A stretch of 64,000 bases of DNA from Hymenopellis radicata (lineage: Eukaryota > Basidiomycota > Agaricomycetes > Agaricales > Physalacriaceae): assembly GCA_015501595.1 (NCBI GenBank), contig JADNRX010000035.1, positions 186,001 through 250,000 of the forward strand, in the 5' to 3' direction. The notes beneath the pieces were generated by a model. The model saw only the letters and a program-made list of their open reading frames with translations. It was not told the origin of the DNA and searched no databases. Below, piece by piece: positions 57,234 through 64,000 of this stretch. Positions within the stretch are counted from its first letter, which is position 1; each line of letters starts with the position of its first letter. Position numbers and translations under genes: made by a program.

Positions 57234-59299
57234 TCACCTCGCTCGCAGCCCCAGCGGTGGCGGTTGCATCCTCGGCGAAGGCATCGGCCCTCTCGACTGC
57301 AGCAGCATCGGCTGCACAGGCAAATAATACCTGACATCCAGGTCCTCCAAGATCGCTTTCAGCTTCTTCATAAATGCCGTACGCCTCGCCCACCTCCCAC
57401 CCCAATCTTGCCAATTCTTCCGATCTACAAGCAAGTCAACATCGTCATCTAGAAAGGAAAAGATAGACTCACGCTCCATAGCGACAATAATATGAATCGC
57501 ATTCTGATACTCCATCTTATCGATATTCAAATCATACCCACTCCAATCCCGACTATTCTCCGCCACATACGCCTTGATCCGCCCCTTCAACACCTCAATA
57601 TCCTCCAACGGCGTGTTATACGACACCACCAACGTCGTCGTCTCCCACATTGAATTGCTCCGCCTCAGATTATGCACCGTCTTGGCGCTCGCCAGCAGCG
57701 CGTTCGGAGCGACAATCTCCTGCCCGTCCACACGTCTGAACGTTGTAGCAAAGAGCCCAAACTCGCGCACGAAGAGCGGCTGGTCGTCGATCAGGATGAG
57801 ATCGCCGACGTCAAAGACGTGTGTGGAGAAGATGAATATAAGGGATTCGAAAAGTGTGGATGCGGCGTTCCCGAATATGAAGGAGAAGCCGAGGATGATT
57901 GTGCCGAGAGGAACTAGGGATGCCACGGTATTTGCTCGGTTGAATATGAGGAGGAAGACAAAGAGGATGGCGAGAAAGGCGACGCCGAGCATGACGGCAT
58001 CGAGCTTGCGCACGGCGGAGCTGGCGTCTTTGAGACTCGAAACGAGGGCCTTGCGCTCACGATATATGTTCTGCACAGCTTCTCGCATCTCCTTTTTTGT
58101 GAGATCCCCGTTGCCATCCTTGTCAAAGACAGCAAACGCGTCTTGTGCTTCTGTCGCAGAGCGGAAGTAGGGATAAAAGTCTGAGGGTATATATTAGTAT
58201 GATGCAGTGGAAAGAGACACTATACACACCTTCAACAAGGATGTGCGCACGGGGCGGGTACACGCCGTTCAACGCGCCAAACAGCTTCCGTGCGAGTCTC
58301 CGGGCATTATGCAGTCCACCCAAATCTCTCGCCTTGTTAAGCTCCGAGTCCTTCAACGCAACCTGTCTGACCTGGTCGAGGATAACCGACGTCATGGCCT
58401 TCCTCTTATGCCTCCTCTCCTTCCTAAAATTGGGCTTTGGACTGGCCTGCACCTGGGTCAGATCTACAGACGCCATGCTCTTGGTATGCCGTTTGGGGTG
58501 TGCATTCGACAGTCGGTCCAGGGCGCGCAGGGCAATCTGGTTGTCAGCAATCCGGTCTGCGAGTGCCTTTTGGTGGAATTTGATAGCGATGAGGTGGAGA
58601 CCAAGTTTCTCGACGAGGAGGATGATACTGGCGCCAAAGAAGGCTTGCATGACGCGGTTGATGTCGGTCCAGTACGGTTGGGGTGGGTCGTAGATATGTC
58701 GGATGACGCCCAATGCAATCCAGCCCCATGAGATGTCCAGTACGAGCTTAAGCCAGCCAGAAACGGCTACTGCGAGCTGTTGGTAGATCAGCGTATGAAG
58801 AAAGGGCAGGGATGACACAGACCTCGACTTGGATCTTCAACCGTTCCACCTTGCCATTAAACATCATAACAAGGGAGATTATGACCCTCGGGAGCAAATC
58901 CACAACGAGGTACGTGACGCATGCCGCCGCCCAGGTTATCGTCAGCCACAGCGACCACATATACACCTGCATCCGAGCAGAGCTGTCTTTGAACTGGAAG
59001 TATCCAACGAGGAGGGGCGTGATGAAGATGCCTCCGCCGATAAGGGCGACGAGGAGCGTGCGGATGGGGCGCGCGAGCTTCATGAAGGCGACGTAGACGA
59101 GACGCATGCGCCGCGCCTTCACCGCAGTCACATTTCGCTTCTCGTCGTCCTCGTCCCAGTCAAACTCGTCCGACGAGCCCGTCGCCGTTGTGTCCGTGTC
59201 GGCGACAGACGCCTTGTCGTTGGTAATCTCGACGTCCTGGTCCGAGTGGAAATGCACAGGCGGCGCATTCGGCGCGTAGTCGTGCGCCTTGGGGTCCAT
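57234..59299 (-). CDS. MscS-family mechanosensitive channel with EF hand
   Basis: Fungal MscS-like channel (Msy1/Msy2 type); in yeast such proteins sit in the ER and help control Ca2+ under hypo-osmotic stress. Exons 59299-58823, 58776-58230, 58180-57473 and 57424-57234 close to 640 residues. A hydrophilic N-terminus is followed by spans near LVALIGGGIFITPLLVGYF and VYMWSLWLTITWAAACVTYL, then further spans. The EF hand is FDKDGNGDLTKKE. The MscS core has DAVMLGVAFLAILFVFLLIF, the pore/gate helix ending GFSFIFGNAASTLFESLIFI, HVFDVGDLILIDDQ and VVSYNTPLEDIEVLKGRI; the β-domain ends RYYLPVQPMLL. The donor GTGAGT at 57472 gives MEHRKNWQDWGGRW, as in relatives. Complete. Confidence 0.93.
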
Positions 59300-59780
59300 G
59301 GTGGTGGTGCGAGACGAAGGATGGACGACGAGAATTCAAGGAGTCTGGGTCGTCATTCGCTCCAATCCCCTAAGAGACGATGGAAGGGAGCCTCAGGGAG
59401 GGCGCGATCGTCGTTGCGAAGGATTCCAAATTGCAAAAACCAAGATCTTATCTTATCGGATTTCCCACGGGTGCCTGTGTCCTCATTTGGCTCAATAGCT
59501 CCCTTGGACTCAAAATCATGTAGCAACTGATATCCTCGCAATCATTGATACCAGTGGGTGACAGAGGGCCCTTGAAATCACATGAGCAGGTTTCCCATGA
59601 CAGCGCCGTCTGTATTCTAACGTTAATGCAAAGCGGAAAGGGATACTTAGAAGACAACGGAGAAGCCCGAGAAAATGACCGCCTCGTCCATATAACTTGA
59701 GTTCCATAAAAGACAGAATCAACGCCCAGCAGCCGTCAAAACCGCCGCAAAGTTTGGCGTTCCAGGACCCGTAACCGTGT
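59300..59780. other. Upstream of the channel gene
   Basis: Small frames only. Confidence 0.4.
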
Positions 59781-59873
59781 CCCCTAGAAAAGCGACCTAA
59801 TTAGGCTTGATTATGATGGAAAACAAGTACATCTTTGAAGCGCAAGAACCTAGTACTCCGACAATAAACTTGT

Positions 59874-60104
59874 TCAGTTCGCGAGGACCGTAGAGTCAGG
59901 CTTCGACTCATCCCATTCCACACCATGACGCGGCGGAAACTGTGGCTCCCAGTACAGTCGTCCTGCGCAGGGCGAGAAGAGGATAGAGCGACGCGGGAAT
60001 ACGCCCGCACCGGATTGAAGTTGGGACGCGTATCCAGGGAAAGAGACCTTGACCCAGCAGCGGCCGGGTTGATTCAAGTGACCGTGTAAAGCGAGCGCGT
60101 GCAT
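59874..60104 (-). CDS. Small hypothetical protein in arm D
   Basis: 76-residue frame starting MHALALHGHLNQPGRCWVKV, with FSPCAGRLYWEPQFPPRHG later. The arm-C counterpart is interrupted by a stop and an insertion. Not recognised; it could be non-coding conserved DNA. A frame on the other strand starts 5 bp away (60110), so at most one is likely real. Confidence 0.25.
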   Translation of the reverse strand: MHALALHGHLNQPGRCWVKVSFPGYASQLQSGAGVFPRRSILFSPCAGRLYWEPQFPPRHGVEWDESKPDSTVLAN

Positions 60105-60109
60105 CTCCG

Positions 60110-60391
60110 TTGTGCTTTGATGCCCGTCGCCTCTATCTGGCGGAAGGGAATCGCAACCTTTATGCGCTACACGTCGATCTTTGGCTTAACAAGAAAGAAG
60201 GCCTAATCGTCCTAGGATCCACCGGCTTCGAAGATGCGCCACAGACTTCTCGGTCTACTTCTAATCACCGAAAGGCACCTATAGCCTATAGGCGATATGA
60301 TTGTGCTACATACCGCGTAGATATCATGGTCTGGAAGACCGGCGCCCAAGCGCTTCGGCGAGAACGAATAATAATTGGAGAGACGAGGTAA
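60110..60391 (+). CDS. Small hypothetical protein in arm D, + strand
   Basis: 93 residues beginning MCFDARRLYLAEGN and containing GFEDAPQTSRSTSNHRKAPI. The matching pieces in arm C (minus strand, 53443 and 53003) are separated by about 300 bp of extra DNA, so the frame is continuous only here. No family recognised. Confidence 0.3.
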   Translation: MCFDARRLYLAEGNRNLYALHVDLWLNKKEGLIVLGSTGFEDAPQTSRSTSNHRKAPIAYRRYDCATYRVDIMVWKTGAQALRRERIIIGETR

Positions 60392-60744
60392 AGCACCGGG
60401 TGAAGATCAGTTCATTTTAGACGCCGCTGAACTTTTGAATAGTGAAACTGGCACAAGAGATGACAGTACAACTAACGACTAAGCAGAGGCTTAAGAACAT
60501 TCGACGGCAGGCAGATCATAGCATATCACGGTCTGCAGATATCAATCAGGACTGGCAACGGAAGTAGTAAAACACAAAAGAAAAGAATGAAGCACTCATA
60601 TCTGGCCTCGTCGTATCGACATGCCGGCGCACACACAGAGGGGGCCAGCATTCCGAATATTAACCACGACGTTTGTAATCATCGTTATCGACTTGAAGGA
60701 ATCGCTGAATAACGCTCACCAGTAGATAATTTTAAATCCACCTC

Positions 60745-61077
60745 TTAAGCCAAGGGACTTATTAGTCTAGGAGCAGGAGACTGGTTAGACCAAACAGTTA
60801 TGCAATACAGAAAACGCACTTTATGAGCGACGGCTGAGGGTTACTTCGCGTGAAGCCGACATAGATAATGAGCGGGATCCAACCCCAGTGTACCGCAATC
60901 TACTCGGCTCGGACGTCAGAGTCCAAAAAAAACGCGTGACGGAAGACGCACCCGGCCCAGCTCGACGGCTTTGTTGATAATTTCCTACAGAAATGACGGT
61001 GTTCAGTCAAGACTTTTACCCCCGATACAGGGACATGCAGCGCAGCGCACCTTGGTTTCTTCGGAGACGGATGCCAT
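60745..61077 (-). CDS. TOM7: Mitochondrial import receptor subunit TOM7, copy b
   Basis: Exons 61077-61051, 60984-60952, 60899-60820 and 60766-60745, same lengths as copy a (27, 33, 80, 22), 53 residues. Differences from copy a: Ala for Ser at position 2 and Leu for Phe in WGWIP(L)IIY. Exon 2 is identical and exon 3 differs at three of 80 bases, while introns and flanks differ more. Intron 2 is 8 nt shorter. All splice signals are intact, so both copies look functional. Confidence 0.92.
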
Positions 61078-61400
61078 GATGGTCGGGGAGAGAGCAACGT
61101 GATGCCGCAATACGCCGAGATTACTCAGCACAGCCACTCCCAACCTTTCCCTAACAGTCATCCACTTTTTGAGGTGACCAATCTCAAAGACCACCCGATT
61201 CATTTGGGACTATTCCACGTTCAGTCTTCATGATGTGCTATCCTTTTCCGTCTTTGACAGGGGCAGTCTGACAACGTGTATCGAATAAGTATTAGTCTCG
61301 TCCACCTCCAGTTAGTGAATGGATTCCCGTCGCAGGTCAACGTCGCCGAACGCCACAAGCGGCACATTCGAAAGCGCCTTGCCGTCTTGATGAACATGCC

Positions 61401-61801
61401 AATTACGATCATCGTCAAACTGGTGCCTCGACTAGATCTGTGAGGATTGCTCTCCGCCACGCCGGCATCATTCTCTTGCTTCCCGGCTGTGGACGTACTC
61501 AAGCTCATTGTTCCCGCCGCTAAGGCCGTCCACGTCTATCAGCGCATTTTATCGACGAGCACACTGGCCACTGGCAGGGACTCTCATTGTTCTCGGTGAG
61601 GATGACGTTTTCGTCATGGTCCACATAACACAACAATGGCCGCTTCCAGCTGGAAGACTGTGGACATTTCCATGTACACCCGAAATGGTAATTCCAGTCG
61701 ATACTGGCCGCCTCATTGTCTTGCGAGGAACAATGGGAGCCACTCGGTAAGAACGGAAACCCCAGGTCTCTCCTTGTCACGACCCTCGCGCACTGTTTGG
61801 C
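61401..61801. other. Upstream of U4
   Basis: The part near 61.76-61.80 kb (CACGACCCTC...TTGGCA) matches the upstream side of U1 at 29.25 kb. Otherwise no feature. Confidence 0.4.
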
Positions 61802-61809
61802 ATAAATAG
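61802..61809 (+). promoter_or_regulatory. TATA-like box of U4
   Basis: ATAAATAG, followed by AGCGCGAC; the same ATAAATAGAACGCGAC tract occurs upstream of U3 (31.49 kb) and, with one change, U2 (30.46 kb). Confidence 0.5.
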
Positions 61810-61870
61810 AGCGCGACAGGCTCCTCGCATTCTCTCATTCCACTCTTGAATTCCTCTTCCACTGCCAGCC

Positions 61871-62652
61871 ATGGGCCAGCCTCTCTATAGCGTTCAACTT
61901 GAGCAGTACGTGTTGTGTTCTTGTTCTGTATCTATATACTCAATTCTATTAGGAAGTATCATGCAGCTCGGACGATGTCGACGCCCAGGCGACCAAGGAC
62001 GTCGAACAGTATCAGGTATTAGTAAGCAGTGCTCGTCATCTCTCAAATAACAGTGAACTCATCTCTGCATTCCAGTGTCCCAAGAGTTCCTCCGAACTCT
62101 TCTTCCAGCGTGGAGAGAGAAAGCGCTCCCCGTATTCAATTCCGCGACAGGCCGGAGTCTCCTCTCCAGCGCAGGGTTCGGTCTAGACTTCCTCGCAGTC
62201 CCGCTCCAAGAACGTTGTCCCGCCCGAATGGCTTCTCACCTGCTCCCACCATTCTGTTCGCTGAAACCCCTGCTACGTCCCGCGGCGCACATCCTGATTT
62301 CGCGTCGGATGCCGAGACGAGGAGTCCTCCCGCCAACCTCCCTCGTCCAGTTGAAGGCTTAGTCCGCCCTGAGCGTTATTCCGAAAATGACGACCCGTAA
62401 GCATACAAGTTTTTTACAGCCCGGAATGTGTTGCTCATCGATAAATACAGCTTCAGTGACGACTATAAACGCGAAACACCATCAGCCGACTCGGACAGCG
62501 ACGACGAATTCTCCGCGGCTTGGACGTTGGAGCAGTGGGACTCGGACAGTGACGATGACGAAGTTGAAGAACCGCGCCAGCGCTCTCGTGCGATGCAGGC
62601 CGATTTCCAAAAAGTCTACCTCGGAGCCAATGCCCGTGGCCAGGAGATCTAG
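61871..62652 (+). CDS. Small acidic Ser-rich protein U4 (intact U-family member)
   Basis: No known domain. Exons 61871-61905, 61953-62008, 62054-62396 and 62451-62652 close to 211 residues. It starts MGQPLYSVQLEQKYHAARTM. The middle is Arg/Ser/Pro-rich, with SSSSVERESAPR and DAETRSPP. The last exon is acidic (PSADSDSDDEFSAAWTLEQW, DSDSDDDEVEEP) and ends ADFQKVYLGANARGQEI. Intron lengths are 47, 45 and 54 nt. The relics U1-U3 at 29-32 kb share the promoter tract, the KY start of exon 2, the ETRSPP word and the VYLE end, which supports the model. Likely intrinsically disordered; function unknown. Confidence 0.6.
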
Positions 62653-63227
62653 GGATTTGACATGGGCAACAACCGCTATATTTTGGGTTAATTCTAGAGG
62701 CCTCATCACGATGCTGGTTCCTTCCTGTTATGCTCCTCTTTTTATATGCACTATGTACTTGTATGCTTTCGTCGCTCTACCATTCAATCATACATCCTTT
62801 ACAATCAAATTGTGGGTATAGCCTCGTTGACTGCAGTACCTTCAATCAATAAGTACGCCATTTCGCCAACAGAGCTCGAACTGACATCGTCATATCTGAT
62901 GGGAGCTCAAGGAACTCGATGAGCGTACGAATACTATGGACAGCACACTTCTAGCCGTCGCGGTGCGCTGTATCTCTAACCTCGGGAATTTCGCTAGGTG
63001 GCGTGGACAGATAGACTCGGCCCATTCTCTACATCCCACACAGCCTGTCACGTAGAGCAGCACGGTTTATAATAAAACTCGAGCTGTAGAGGGCCTCGAT
63101 AAAATCAATGGTAGATTCGAGGAAGTTATCGCGTCGCTAAGATCTCGAGCTAGTACTCGGCTCGTGCAGAAACTTGAACTTACTGTGCTACCATCGGTTC
63201 GTATACGTTACTTAACATAGAACCTCC
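62653..63227. other. Intergenic
   Basis: No feature recognised. Confidence 0.45.
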
Positions 63228-64000
63228 TTAAGCTCTGACGTTCGCAAACCAATCCCTCGTACTCTCCCAGGCGACCCTCGCAGCCTCGACGCCCTCAATC
63301 GGATGTCCTTCTCCCTCGAACCACATCAGGTCTACCTTGCCCTTGCTCTTCGCACCCTCTTCTTTGGACCCGGGAGTTCTTCCCTTCAATGCATGATAGA
63401 ATCCCAGCCCCTGCTTCGGGTTCACTCTGTTATCCGAGCCGCCTAAAAGGATGAGCACAGAGGCCTGCACGTCCTGCACGTAGGAAATGGGCGAAGCCGC
63501 CTGGAGGGCAGTGTACTGGTCCGATGTGATGGTGTATGGGACCCTCTCCGATGTGTTCTTCGGGAAGAACGGGAAATTAAATTCTTCAAAGTACCACTCG
63601 GGGATGTCTGTTCCCCAGACGTCGCCGGCTGAGATAACTGGGTTCCGGAGGACAGCGGCTGTGAACAATGTCGGGAATCGGGCAACCACTGACACGGACG
63701 TGAGTGTTAGGCGGAAAGGAGGAACCATGTACGTACAATGGGCACCCAGAAATCCGCCATGACTCCCTCCCGATATAAACAGTTTCCCTTCGCCTTCTTC
63801 AGCAATTCCCAACGCGATAAGGTGTCGCACTGAAGCTATACAATCTTCGACGTCGAGAGTGCCACATTGACCACGTAACGCTTGGACGTATCGCTCGCCA
63901 TAGCCGAGCGAACCGGTGTAGTTGGGCAGCAATATCGTGTCTACTGAAATCAGTCATCTGGACATCACGATGGACCCGGAAACGTACATCCTTCCAGTGC
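63228..64000 (-). CDS. Acylaminoacyl-peptidase-like S9 serine peptidase, 3' part
   Basis: C-terminal catalytic domain of a prolyl-oligopeptidase-family enzyme, cut by the window edge. Exons 64000-63988 (partial), 63943-63737 and 63688-63228, with introns of 44 and 48 nt. Catalytic Ser in ISGGSHGGFLGAH, Asp in LILLGGSDNRVNP, His in WFEGEGHPIEG. Preceding words NYTGSLGYGERYVQ and LRNPVISAGDVWGTDIPEWY are typical of acylaminoacyl-peptidases, which release N-acylated amino acids from peptides. The protein ends TRDWFANVRA. Nothing suggests damage in the visible part. Confidence 0.9.

Larger units (their letters stand above)
59790..61400. repeat. Inverted duplication II, arm D
   Basis: Reverse counterpart of 51.69-53.90 kb (see arm C). 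Outer similarity fades near 61.40 kb, inner near 59.79 kb. Confidence 0.8.

Noticed and set aside
57574..58170. 198-residue + frame over the channel gene
   Set aside because: Antisense shadow of the MscS exon.
62075..62362. Alternative 95-residue frame in U4
   Set aside because: The competing frame carries ETRSPP, matching the U2 and U3 relics, and splices in phase to the acidic last exon.

Overview
The window looks like nuclear DNA of a basidiomycete fungus, probably an agaricomycete. Genes are split by many 44-60 nt GT-AG introns, often with CTRAY-like branch sites. The gene families fit: NST1, DUF6533-type membrane proteins, a GH47 mannosidase, an S53 sedolisin, a fungal MscS channel with an EF hand, and Cys-rich/Ser-rich single-pass membrane proteins. 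I re-spliced about a dozen genes by hand; for those the exon lengths and phases close from ATG to stop.

Layout. 0-5 kb: a partial membrane protein, a six-exon cytochrome P450 and an intact six-exon surface protein (module T1). 6.5-9 kb: relics of F-box/LRR-type genes. 8.95-28.66 kb: a large inverted duplication. Arm A (8.95-18.70) reads DUF6533 gene G1(-), surface-protein relic T2(-), F-box-like gene F3(+). Arm B (23.01-28.66) reads F4(-), T3(+), G2(+). The arms flank a single-copy ornithine aminotransferase gene. Arm A also carries a 4.84-kb LTR retrotransposon without visible pol, 16 bp upstream of the G1 start codon. That element contains a hAT-like MITE in its 5' LTR and two TA-flanked hairpin elements. 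29-32 kb: tandem relics of a small acidic-protein gene, U1-U3. 32.7-35.4 kb: NST1. 36.5-38.2 kb: an aldo/keto reductase. 40.6-41.3 kb: a short protein like the N-terminus of a MAPKKK. 44.6-46.7 kb: GH47 mannosidase. 48.4-50.7 kb: S53 protease.

51.7-61.4 kb is a second inverted duplication. Each arm carries an intact TOM7 gene (mitochondrial import). Between the arms lie a class V PLP enzyme and a mechanosensitive channel. An intact U-family gene (U4) and the 3' part of an acylaminoacyl-peptidase-like gene end the window.

Metabolic and house-keeping genes (P450, aminotransferases, reductase, proteases, mannosidase, channel) sit as single copies among unstable repeated modules, several of them decayed. 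Three identical tRNA-Ala(AGC)-like sequences and two damaged ones are scattered through 19.5-36.3 kb; at least two sit at the head of a longer dispersed repeat.
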